Assembly: GCA_017303715.1 (NCBI GenBank)
Contig: JAFLBZ010000032.1
Location: forward strand, 1 to 54,390
DNA: 54,390 nucleotides
From: Rhodothermia bacterium
GTDB taxonomy: Bacteria > Bacteroidota > Rhodothermia > Rhodothermales > UBA2364
Reading direction: 5' to 3'
How positions within the stretch are numbered: the stretch's first letter is position 1; every line of letters begins with the position of its first letter. The notes below the pieces were generated by a model. That model saw nothing but the letters and a program-made list of their open reading frames with translations. It had not been told where the DNA came from and ran no database searches. Of the stretch, positions 6,631 to 14,292 are shown in pieces. Both the position numbers and the translations under genes were made by a program.

Positions 6631-7107
6631 ATGAACCCTGTTCTTCTTGTGTTTATTCGTTTTCTATTGCGTATCCGCAGTGTTTTCTACTGGCTGTTCA
6701 GGCCGCTTTCGGTTAGGGTACGGGGTATTGTCTTAAACTACAAAGAAGAAGTCTTGCTGATTCGACACCCTTACGACGACCGCTTTTGGTATTTACCGGG
6801 TGGAGGTATTAAGCGAAAGGAACGTTTCTCGGATGCCTTACACCGTGAATTGAACGAGGAATTGGGTTTTGAGCAACTCCAGATGCAGAAATTGGTAGGG
6901 GTTTATACGGATTTGGTTTCGTACCGCTCGGATGTTGTGGTGGTGATCTTGGCGAGAACGACCGAGTTGCCTAAGCCAAATAAGTGGGAAATAAAAGAAG
7001 CTCGTTTTTTTGCGCTGGATGCGTTGCCGCCCAATCTTGCCCGCTCCACACGCGAGCGTTTGTCTGATTGGCTAAGTCCAAAAGAGGTTTATGCCGAGAA
7101 GTGGTAA
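6631..7107 (+). CDS. Nudix hydrolase
   Basis: This 158-aa protein carries a complete Nudix box: GGIKRKERFSDALHRELNEE, then LGF (about residues 58-80), matching Gx5Ex7REUxEExGU, which binds the catalytic divalent metal. The N-terminal 25 residues are hydrophobic and basic (VFIRFLLRIRSVFYWLFRPL) and could be an amphipathic or membrane-touching helix before the core starts at VRGIVLNYKEEVLLI. Nudix enzymes hydrolyse nucleoside diphosphates linked to another group; the substrate is not predictable here. It is divergent from rpmB with no operon partner downstream. Confidence 0.88.
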   Translation: MNPVLLVFIRFLLRIRSVFYWLFRPLSVRVRGIVLNYKEEVLLIRHPYDDRFWYLPGGGIKRKERFSDALHRELNEELGFEQLQMQKLVGVYTDLVSYRSDVVVVILARTTELPKPNKWEIKEARFFALDALPPNLARSTRERLSDWLSPKEVYAEKW

Positions 7108-7519
7108 GAAGTCATTCGTTCGTTGTGTATTAATCAAGATGCGGGCATTTGAAGCATACCTAAAATTCTTTTTCAGGCGTCTCGAAAAATGATTTGTTAT
7201 ATGGGGCTTTGTCTTGCTGCGGCGGGATTTTCTAAGGGGCGCCCTGCCAATTAAACATGATGCAGGAACTCGCGTGATGGCGTGATAGGCAGAATCTAAT
7301 CCATTTAATAACAATAGTTTAAAGCCCATTATTTGTGATAACGCACAACTTTTTTTCTTAATGGGTATGACAAGTCTGTAAGACCTCCGGTTTTAAATAG
7401 CCCGCTATAAAATCTCGTTGTATGTTCAAAACCATGGCGGATGTAAAAAAGCCCGGTGCCATAATGGATCGGGCTTTTACCTAAATAGGGACGTTTGAAA
7501 AGTATTTTGATCCTTTGGG
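7108..7519. other. Intergenic stretch between convergent genes, with motif and hairpin
   Basis: No credible gene is visible in these 412 bases. It holds the motif ATTTAATAACAATAGTTTAAA at 7303-7323, which recurs at 13996 and 51617, and a bidirectional hairpin at 7447-7478. Short open frames here lack recognisable composition. Confidence 0.6.
7447..7478. terminator. Bidirectional rho-independent terminator
   Basis: AAAAGCCCG at 7447-7455 pairs with CGGGCTTTT at 7470-7478, a 9-bp stem with a 14-base loop and flanking A and T runs on both strands. It lies about 40 bases after the stop of the 416-aa protein gene (minus strand) and can also serve the Nudix transcript from the other side. Confidence 0.7.
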
Positions 7520-8770
7520 TTAGAAATCCCACAACGATTTTCCGGTTGAGGCTGTGGGGGTCTCTAAGGATTTGGATGCTTGCGCCAAGAGGTTTTGTTT
7601 GCGTTCTGCAATGATGGTTTTGCGTGCGCGGAGGCGTTGCTGCAACTCTTTTTCCTCTGCGGTAGCTGTTGTGCGCAATGTTGTTACCCGATTTCTAAGG
7701 AGGGATTGTTCCGCGTCAAAAATTTGCCCCAATTTTGCATCGAGGGCGGTTTCGATCTGTCGTCTTTGGTTTTGGCTATTTGCAATGGACAATTGGCGTG
7801 CCAGCGCATCGGCCTCACTTTCGAGCAACAAGACCTCGGCAGAGCGCATGGGATTGTCGGTGTTTAAAATATCAGCAGCGGTTTTATTGCCACCCGTGCT
7901 TGGGTTTGCACCACCTGTACTTGGATTAGGGCTTGCACCACCTCCCGCTGGTACAGGCGTATTGTTGGTGGTGGTCGTGCGGTTTTCCCCTGTTATTGGT
8001 GTGCTTTTGGGTGCTGATATATTAAAGTAGTCTTTAGGATTTCCATTGGTTACGTTGGTTCTAGCTGGAGCCTTTAATGGAGAATCTAAAGAGACATTCG
8101 GATTGTCGTAGTCTGGCACGATGGGGCCGCCGGCATGAGCTGGGACGTCTGTAGGGCGAGCATTGGCTTGGAGGTCGTTTTTAGGAGTATTTACGCCTGC
8201 GACGGATGATGGAGTCTTGGTTGAACCACGCCGTAGAGACGGGTCTGCGGAGATTGGTGCGCCAACCGTCACATTGGTATTTCGTTCGCTTGTGTTTCCC
8301 GCTGTGGTCGTGGGTTTTGTGATAGCGTTGGTATAAGAAGGCTGTGGGGAACTACTGAACGTAAGGGCGACGAGCATGGCTGCTCCTTGCCGTTCTGGAT
8401 AGGCGGTTGCCTCAACAGGTTGGTTGGGATCAAGTTCTATTGTAATGACCACATCATTTTGAACGGTACGGGCTTCGTGACGTAAAACGGGGCCTGTTGT
8501 TGCGCCTTGATTTGTGCCGGCTTGCAAGTCGGTATTAAAGAGTGTTAGGATTAATTGATCCCTTTGGCGTTTTAGGTCATACTGGATTACACGCTCCGAT
8601 GTCGCAATCCAGACAACATATCCACGACCATCTACGCGCGGGTAGTATGAGATTTTGGAAACCAGCGGTTTTGCGAATACAGGAACCGCCAACATGAAAA
8701 GCAGTAGCACATTCAGACACCAGCGATGACTGGGGCACATGCTTGCTTGGTTGATTGGAAGTTTTAACAT
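7520..8770 (-). CDS. Secreted protein with AMIN-like N-terminus, low-complexity linker and C-terminal coiled coil
   Basis: The protein has 416 aa. Residues 15-34 form a signal peptide (CLNVLLLFMLAVPVFA). Residues about 36-135 alternate beta-like strands (VSKISYYPRVDGRGYVVWIA, QLILTLFNTDL, VVITIELDP), resembling AMIN domains that bind peptidoglycan or guide envelope proteins. Residues about 140-300 are a Thr/Pro/Asn/Gly-rich linker that includes the near-tandem NPSTGGANPSTGGN. Residues about 305-400 are charged and helical (EVLLLESEADALARQL to LQQRLRARKTIIAERKQ), probably a coiled coil. No catalytic motif is visible. A periplasmic scaffold or cell-wall-associated role is possible. It is transcribed alone. 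Confidence 0.6.
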   Translation of the reverse strand: MLKLPINQASMCPSHRWCLNVLLLFMLAVPVFAKPLVSKISYYPRVDGRGYVVWIATSERVIQYDLKRQRDQLILTLFNTDLQAGTNQGATTGPVLRHEARTVQNDVVITIELDPNQPVEATAYPERQGAAMLVALTFSSSPQPSYTNAITKPTTTAGNTSERNTNVTVGAPISADPSLRRGSTKTPSSVAGVNTPKNDLQANARPTDVPAHAGGPIVPDYDNPNVSLDSPLKAPARTNVTNGNPKDYFNISAPKSTPITGENRTTTTNNTPVPAGGGASPNPSTGGANPSTGGNKTAADILNTDNPMRSAEVLLLESEADALARQLSIANSQNQRRQIETALDAKLGQIFDAEQSLLRNRVTTLRTTATAEEKELQQRLRARKTIIAERKQNLLAQASKSLETPTASTGKSLWDF

Positions 8771-9059
8771 AGAAACACCTGAGGTTTTTGTGGTGGTTTG
8801 GCCACAGTATAATAGAGGAACACGAAATTAGCAGTCTAATCCTTTTTGGGGCTAAGACAAAGTTGTAGCGTTATTTTTATTTTGGAGGACGGTAGCAAAA
8901 TATTATACCTCCAAAACCATACCGATCCCTTGAAAGCCAAAAAGGTTTGGTCGTAAAGCATAAATTTTTTATGTTGTTAGCCGCTCAAGCCAAGTTGAAA
9001 GACCCCTCAATTTTGAAAGATCATGGCCAAGATTTTGTAACCCACTTAAACACAACATC
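8771..9059. promoter_or_regulatory. Divergent promoter region
   Basis: These 289 bases lie between the minus-strand 416-aa gene and the plus-strand CocE-like gene and must hold both promoters. I see AT-rich stretches (for example TTATTTTTATTTTGG near 8871) but no convincing conserved -33/-7 pair and no regulator site. Confidence 0.35.
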
Positions 9060-10952
9060 ATGTTAACATCGTTTTTGCGCACTTTTTTGCTGCTTGTACT
9101 GTTTTTGCCCTTCAAGATAAATGCTCAGGCAGCAACGGATTACTCGCCAAAAGAGAATTATGAAAAATTTGAGTATAATATTCCGGTTCGAGACGGTATC
9201 AAGTTATACACGGCCGTTTTTGTCCCAAAAGATAAAAGTCAATCTTATCCTTTTTTGATAAAACGAACGCCCTATGGTTGTGGCCCCTATGGCGCTGATA
9301 GATTTCCGGGGATATTAGGTCCACAAGGTGATCATCGCTTTGCCAAAGAAGGATATATATTTGTATGCCAAGATGTACGTGGGCGATGGATGAGTGAAGG
9401 CAAATTCACCAATATGACGCCTGCTATACCGAACCAGACTGGACACCGTACAATTGATGAGAGTACAGACACCTATGACACGGTTGAATTTCTGCTTAGG
9501 AATATTCCTCAAAATAATGGTAAAGTGGGCTTGCATGGCATCTCGTATCCGGGTTTTTATGTTGCGGCCAGTATCATTAACAGCCATCCGGCCATCGTCG
9601 CAGCATCGCCACAAGCCCCAATTGGAGACTGGTTTGTGGGGGATGACTTCCATGCAAACGGAGCTTTTTACCTTCAAGATGCTTTTAATTTTTTCTCCGG
9701 CTTCGAGCATCCCGAACCAACACCGACCCAAAAGCGGGGCAAATCCCTCGACATTCAATCGGATGATGCTTATACGTTTTTCTTGCGTTTGGGGGCACTT
9801 CGGAATGCAAATGAACGGTATTTTAAAGGCAAGGTGGACTTTTGGAATACCTTTATGAAGCACGGGACATATGATCAATTTTGGCAAGAGCGGAATATTA
9901 TCCCCCACTTGAAGGGGGTAAAGTCGAATGTAATGACCGTGATTGGGGCTTTTGATGCGGAAGACCCCTATGGCGGATACGAGATTTTCCGTTCAATCGG
10001 GAAATTAAGTCCAGAAGTACCAACAAACCGCTTGGTGATTGGGCCTTGGTTCCACGGTGGTTGGGAACGGTCGGAGGGGAATTTCTTAGGGAATGTTCCA
10101 TTTGTCCAAAAAACGGCTGTCCAGTACCGCGAATCTATAGACCTGCCTTTCTTTAACCACTATTTAAAGGGGAAGGGGGCATTTAACCAAGCGAATGTCC
10201 GTGCTTTTGCAAGTGGCTCCAATGAGTGGCACAACTTCGAGGTCTGGCCGCCCAAGAATGCGAACCCAACAACGTGGTATTTTCATCCATCGGGAAAAAT
10301 CAAGAACCAAGCGCCAAGCTCGGCATCGGGCATGGATCGTTACGTCTCGGATCCGGCCAAGCCCGTACCTTATTCGCAACGCATTACGTTTGACCGCACC
10401 CGCGAATACATGACGGAAGACCAACGGTTTGCCGCCACACGTCCGGATGTTTTGGTGTATGAAACAGAGGCTTTAACCGAGGACGTAACGGTAGCTGGGC
10501 CGGTGGACATTCGCTTATTTGTTTCTACAACCGGAACGGATGCCGACTTTGTGGTCAAAGTAATTGATGTTTTTCCGGATTCCACAAAAGAAGTTCAGCC
10601 GCGCGACAAAAAATATCTGTCCAATCCTCTTGCGGGCTATCAGATGTTAGTTCGTTATGCGGTAATGAGGGGGAAATTTCGGAATAGCCTGTCCGAGCCG
10701 GAACCGATACAACCGGGGAAGGTGACTGAAATTCGTTGGAAAAGCCCACATATTTTCCACACCTTCAAAAAAGGCCATCGTCTGATGGTACAAGTGCAAA
10801 GCTCTTTCTTTCCTTTAATTGACAGAAACCCGCAAGTTTTTACCGATATTTATAGCGCGAAGGATTCAGATTTTAAAACGCAAACGCATACCCTTTATCG
10901 TTCGTCAAAATATCCATCTTCAATTACGATAGGGCGAATATCGGGGAACTAA
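9060..10952 (+). CDS. CocE/NonD-family hydrolase (X-Pro dipeptidyl-peptidase-like)
   Basis: This 630-aa protein has a signal peptide (SFLRTFLLLVLFLPFKINAQA) and is probably periplasmic. The alpha/beta-hydrolase core begins at NIPVRDGIKLYTAVFVPK. The oxyanion region is KRTPYGCGPYG, the nucleophile Ser is in GLHGISYPGFYVAAS (GxSYxG, near residue 165), the acid is likely in VIGAFDAEDPYGGYE, and the His is in GPWFHGGWERSEGN. The C-terminal third (DVTVAGPVDIRLFVSTTGTD onward) is the jelly-roll domain usual in this family. Members hydrolyse acyl, ester or X-Pro peptide bonds (glutaryl-7-ACA acylase, cocaine esterase, Xaa-Pro dipeptidase); a peptidase or amide-acylase role fits best. It is monocistronic. 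Confidence 0.88.
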   Translation: MLTSFLRTFLLLVLFLPFKINAQAATDYSPKENYEKFEYNIPVRDGIKLYTAVFVPKDKSQSYPFLIKRTPYGCGPYGADRFPGILGPQGDHRFAKEGYIFVCQDVRGRWMSEGKFTNMTPAIPNQTGHRTIDESTDTYDTVEFLLRNIPQNNGKVGLHGISYPGFYVAASIINSHPAIVAASPQAPIGDWFVGDDFHANGAFYLQDAFNFFSGFEHPEPTPTQKRGKSLDIQSDDAYTFFLRLGALRNANERYFKGKVDFWNTFMKHGTYDQFWQERNIIPHLKGVKSNVMTVIGAFDAEDPYGGYEIFRSIGKLSPEVPTNRLVIGPWFHGGWERSEGNFLGNVPFVQKTAVQYRESIDLPFFNHYLKGKGAFNQANVRAFASGSNEWHNFEVWPPKNANPTTWYFHPSGKIKNQAPSSASGMDRYVSDPAKPVPYSQRITFDRTREYMTEDQRFAATRPDVLVYETEALTEDVTVAGPVDIRLFVSTTGTDADFVVKVIDVFPDSTKEVQPRDKKYLSNPLAGYQMLVRYAVMRGKFRNSLSEPEPIQPGKVTEIRWKSPHIFHTFKKGHRLMVQVQSSFFPLIDRNPQVFTDIYSAKDSDFKTQTHTLYRSSKYPSSITIGRISGN

Positions 10953-11049
10953 AATTGTGAAATAAGAGTGAATGAGAAAGCCGAATTGTAGCGTAAGGTA
11001 ACCTCAAATCCCGTTTTCGTAAAACACTGCAAATAAACATTGGTACTAC

Positions 11050-11670
11050 ATGGATGTTTTTTTCCAACCAGAACGGCTTGTTTTCACCATCCCGCTGATG
11101 ATTGCAATGGGGCTTTGGGTGCTGAGTGCAATGGGTATCTTGAATCACCATGATGCAGACGCAGACCTTGACGCAGATTTGCACTTGGAAATGGGTCACG
11201 GCTGGTTCGATGCTGGGTTACATTTTCTGGGATTTGGCTTGGTTCCGTTGTCCTTGTCGGTTACTTGGATCCTATTTGGGTTTGGGATAAGCGGTCTGGT
11301 CTTGCATGTTGCCTTTGCCGATTTTTTGCCTCTCATTTGGACAAAGAATGCTTTTTTCATTCCCATTGCGCTTGTTTTTGGGCTGATGATCTCGGCGGTT
11401 TTGTCGCGCTTGCTCCAGTCCTTCTTTAAAGATTATGGCGCAGCCGCAACCGAGCGGGAGTTGGTGGGGAAATTAGCAACGGTAAAAAGCAACAAAGCCA
11501 CCTCCACGTTTGGGGCAGCAACACTCCGTTTGGACAATGGCAATGAGATTGAAATTGCTATCCGAACCGAGCGTGCTGGATTGGAGTTGCCGTATGGAAG
11601 CAGGGTTTTGCTTACTGGAAAACTACCCGGAAAAGACGTCTTTGAAGTAACAGCATTTGATATGTCTTAA
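11050..11670 (+). CDS. NfeD/YuaF-like membrane protein, flotillin partner
   Basis: The protein has 206 aa with three or four membrane segments (LVFTIPLMIAMGLWVLSAMG, LHFLGFGLVPLSLSVTW with the following segment, NAFFIPIALVFGLMISAVL) and a soluble C-terminal OB-fold-like part (ELVGKLATVKSNKAT, ATLRLDNGNEIEIAI, YGSRVLLTGKLPGKD). This layout matches YuaF/YqiJ proteins, encoded next to flotillins and thought to work with them in membrane organisation. A His/Asp-rich loop (NHHDADADLDADLHLEMGH) after the first segment is unusual and might bind metal. The gene lies 35 bases upstream of the flotillin gene, and co-transcription is likely. Confidence 0.78.
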   Translation: MDVFFQPERLVFTIPLMIAMGLWVLSAMGILNHHDADADLDADLHLEMGHGWFDAGLHFLGFGLVPLSLSVTWILFGFGISGLVLHVAFADFLPLIWTKNAFFIPIALVFGLMISAVLSRLLQSFFKDYGAAATERELVGKLATVKSNKATSTFGAATLRLDNGNEIEIAIRTERAGLELPYGSRVLLTGKLPGKDVFEVTAFDMS

Positions 11671-11705
11671 ACCTTTTTTATTCATCTTTAAATGGTATTT
11701 TGTAT

Positions 11706-13445
11706 ATGAATGAGTCTTTTATCTTGACGATAGCCGTTGTGGTAGGGGTGATCCTATTGGTACTTGTTTTTTTAAGTATGCTCAACCGGTTTTTGGTTAA
11801 AGCGGAAGCGGGGCAAGCATTGGTAAAAACAGGTTTTGGGCTATCGAAACCGGGGGTCTATCTAAGTTCGGTGATTTCCATCCCTTTGCTTCATAAAACG
11901 GAGCGCATAGACCTGACGGTCAAGACGGTACGGACGGTGCGTCGGGTGCATGAAAGTTTATCATGTGCAGATGGAATCCGTGCAGAAGTGGAGGTGGATT
12001 TTTACATCAAAATCAATCCGGTAGAGGAAGATATTCGGCATGTGGCTTCTACCATTGGCTGTGGTCGTGCCTCGGACATTGCCATACTCCGCGAGTTGTT
12101 TGAAGCCAAGTTTGCCGATGCGCTAAAAACCGCTGGCGCTGTCCTTACGTTTGACCAACTTTATCAGAACCGACGTGAGTTCCGCGACGAGATTATGAAA
12201 GCATTGGGACAAGATGCCGAAAATGGCGTCATTCTGAATGGGTATCGCTTAGATGATGTGGCCATTCAGTACCTTGAGCAGTTACCGCTGGAAATGCACA
12301 ACGAAAACAACGTTTTGGATGCGCGTGGTCGGAAGGAAATTGCACAGAGAACCTCAGCAGAGGTAGAAGCGGCCAATAAACGGCTACGGGAAAAAGAGGT
12401 GACGATTGCAACCCAAAACCGAGAGGCAAAACTGAAGCAATTGCAAATTGAGCAAGATATTGCGGCAAAACAGGCCCTACAATCGCGCGAAATTGCGGAG
12501 GCCCAGGCCAGAGAGCAAGCGACCATGCAACAAACGGTGGCCGAACAGGAAAAATTTGCGGAACAAGCACGTATTGCCAAAGACAGGGAAATCAAAGCGG
12601 CGGAAATTGAGCGCCAAAAAGCCATTGAAGTGGCGGATGAAGAACGTAAGCGAAATGTAGAGAGCGCCCGAATTATCCGCGAAAAGGCCATCCAAATTGC
12701 AGAACAAGAAAAACTACAGCAAATTGAAATTGCACGCATTGAGCGTGAAAAGGCTGAGTCGGAGGCATTGAAGGCGAAGTTGTCTGTTCTGGAGGAAGTA
12801 GCAAAGCAGGAAGCCTTAAAACTGAAAGCTGAAGAACAAGCGCAAACGGTAAAATCCCTCGAAATCGCCAACCGTCAGAAGGCTATCGAGATCATTGAAG
12901 CCGAGAAAGCCGCCGCCGTAGAGAAAGAAAAACAGAAGGTGGAGTCGGATGTGAAGGCGTATGAAATTACAACGGTTGCAAAAGCCAAGTTGGATGCCGC
13001 CGAGATGGAGTCCCAAGCTGCCGAAAAACAAGCGAAGGCCATCGAGACCGTAGGCTTGGCGCAAGCCTCTACCACACGTGCAAACTTGGATGCTCAAAAT
13101 GTAATCAACTCCCAAGCGATTCTGGCACAGGCGCTGAAAGAATTGATGCCGCAGTTGCCACTGTTGGTGGAAAAATTGATGATTCCTGCGGAGAAAATTG
13201 AAAGCATCCGTGTATTAAACGTGCATGGACTTCAGGGTCAACACGGTGGTGAGTCCAGTTCTTCGCCGTCGGTGGCTGGCACTATCATTGGGACAGTGCT
13301 TCAAACGGGCATGGTTTTACCGATTCTGAAAGAGTTGATGGCTTCTATTACATCGGATGGCGGAAAAAATGCCTTGAGCCAATTTATGGAGCAGGTTCCG
13401 GGCCTTCGATCGTTGGTCGAAGACAGCCCAAATGGCGATTCATAA
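11706..13445 (+). CDS. Flotillin-family protein (YuaG/YqiK-like)
   Basis: This protein of about 579 aa has an N-terminal membrane segment (FILTIAVVVGVILLVLVFLS), an SPFH/Band 7 domain (about residues 25-210: FLVKAEAGQALVKTGFGLSK, IRAEVEVDFYIKINPVEED) and a long Glu/Ala/Lys/Gln-rich coiled coil (about 215-430), followed by the flotillin C-terminal region with LKELMPQLPLLVEKLMIPAEK. Flotillins oligomerise at the membrane and organise microdomains. I placed the start at the ATG at 11706; an in-frame TTG two codons upstream also exists. The coiled coil makes long antisense open frames on the other strand, which are artefacts of composition. Confidence 0.9.
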   Translation: MNESFILTIAVVVGVILLVLVFLSMLNRFLVKAEAGQALVKTGFGLSKPGVYLSSVISIPLLHKTERIDLTVKTVRTVRRVHESLSCADGIRAEVEVDFYIKINPVEEDIRHVASTIGCGRASDIAILRELFEAKFADALKTAGAVLTFDQLYQNRREFRDEIMKALGQDAENGVILNGYRLDDVAIQYLEQLPLEMHNENNVLDARGRKEIAQRTSAEVEAANKRLREKEVTIATQNREAKLKQLQIEQDIAAKQALQSREIAEAQAREQATMQQTVAEQEKFAEQARIAKDREIKAAEIERQKAIEVADEERKRNVESARIIREKAIQIAEQEKLQQIEIARIEREKAESEALKAKLSVLEEVAKQEALKLKAEEQAQTVKSLEIANRQKAIEIIEAEKAAAVEKEKQKVESDVKAYEITTVAKAKLDAAEMESQAAEKQAKAIETVGLAQASTTRANLDAQNVINSQAILAQALKELMPQLPLLVEKLMIPAEKIESIRVLNVHGLQGQHGGESSSSPSVAGTIIGTVLQTGMVLPILKELMASITSDGGKNALSQFMEQVPGLRSLVEDSPNGDS

Positions 13446-13474
13446 GCTGTTTTAAAAAATTGGACGACATTAGG

Positions 13475-13531
13475 GGTTGTGTAAAAAGCCGTTCTAAAGA
13501 AAAAATAAGCGATAACACTTTTTGCACAACC
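13475..13531. repeat. Inverted repeat hairpin downstream of flotillin gene
   Basis: GGTTGTGTAAAAAG at 13475-13488 is the reverse complement of CTTTTTGCACAACC at 13518-13531 with one mismatch; the loop is 29 bases. It begins 29 bases after the flotillin stop and could act as a terminator or be a miniature element. No T run follows directly. Confidence 0.65.
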
Positions 13532-13590
13532 TCGGCATCATAATAGAAAACCGTTTCTAACGCACAACATATACGATTTGCTATTATCGT

Positions 13591-13872
13591 TCAGGGCTAA
13601 AGCCCCTTTTGCTATTGTTGCTCATATCTCCACCCTGAACGAGGGAGTTAATGTTTTGCTTGGCTTTCTGTCCCTGTGATGATGATCGGCGGGCTATTGT
13701 TTTTCAGATGTTCTTATCTCCGCCCTGAATGACGGAGTTAATCATTGTTTTTACATGCTTTACCTCTCTATTCAGATGAGCGGCGTTGCCAAATGCTTTC
13801 CGGCTTGTCATTAGCCCCATGCTTCAGCGTGAGGTTTTCTGCGGCGGTCACCGCAAACGGCTTTAGCCCTGA
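13591..13872 (+). repeat. Dispersed intergenic repeat, copy 1
   Basis: The element is bounded by perfect 14-bp inverted repeats, TCAGGGCTAAAGCC (13591-13604) and GGCTTTAGCCCTGA (13859-13872). Internally it has two similar units containing CCCTGAAYGASGGAGTTAAT (about 13634 and 13719) and a right part with ATGCTTCAGCGTGAGG. Copy 2 at 38412-38668 matches over almost the whole length, with an internal length difference. Confidence 0.8.
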
Positions 13873-13995
13873 CTTTGAAATTTACAATCAAGATTTAACC
13901 TCATCGTAGCGGTATCTACCTGTCTTCAATCGTACAGAATAAATCTTGGGATTGCCTAAGTGGGATAACTCAAACCAATCGCAGGAGGCTACTTC

Positions 13996-14016
13996 ATTTA
14001 ATAACAATAATTTAAA
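13996..14016. repeat. Recurring motif TTTAATAACAAnnnTTTAAA
   Basis: ATTTAATAACAATAATTTAAA lies 36 bases from the BFD gene stop. Near-identical strings occur at 7303-7323 and 51617-51637, all in convergent intergenic regions. Confidence 0.6.
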
Positions 14017-14051
14017 TTCCTTAATACATTGTGTTAACCAACGCGAGGAGA

Positions 14052-14273
14052 TTACAAGGGCTTTTCCGGTTCTGCTGTTATGATCTCTGTGAAGACGGTT
14101 TTTCCGGTGCGCAGCATCTCGGCGACATAGGGTTTACAGAGGCCGCAGTTTTCCCCAAACAAGGCCACCTCTTGTAATGCCTCGACGGTTTGGAGGCTGT
14201 TTTCCTCGGCAATAGTCTTGAGCCGCCCGAAGGATTGGCGGTAACAGACACAGCGGGTGATATAGGTTTCCAT
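14052..14273 (-). CDS. BFD-like [2Fe-2S] ferredoxin domain protein
   Basis: This 73-aa protein has C-V-C at residues 8-10 and C-G-L-C in ENCGLCKPYVAEMLRTG, spaced as in the (2Fe-2S)-binding domain of bacterioferritin-associated ferredoxin (CxC...CxxC). The family passes electrons to partner enzymes or senses iron. Its start is 19 bases after the stop of the BtuB-like receptor gene, in the same direction, so it should be transcribed from the same cobalamin-riboswitch-controlled promoter. A role in reduction of imported corrinoid or in cobalt/iron metabolism is possible but inferred from position only. Confidence 0.8.
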   Translation of the reverse strand: METYITRCVCYRQSFGRLKTIAEENSLQTVEALQEVALFGENCGLCKPYVAEMLRTGKTVFTEIITAEPEKPL

Positions 14274-14292
14274 ATCTTTAATACCAAAATAT

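Larger units (their letters stand above)
13446..14051. other. Gene-free stretch with hairpin, dispersed repeat and motif
   Basis: Between the convergent flotillin and BFD genes no gene is visible in 606 bases. It contains a long hairpin (13475-13531), a 282-bp dispersed repeat (13591-13872) and the motif ATTTAATAACAATAATTTAAA (13996-14016). Confidence 0.7.

Noticed and set aside
7554-8030. 158-codon plus-strand frame opposite the 416-aa secreted protein
   Set aside because: It mirrors the low-complexity linker and coiled coil of the real gene and lacks motifs.
12266-12871. Long antisense open frame of about 200 codons inside the flotillin gene
   Set aside because: It is Ser/Cys/Ala/Arg-rich, the mirror of the Glu/Ala/Lys/Gln coiled-coil codons on the other strand, and has no family-like motif.
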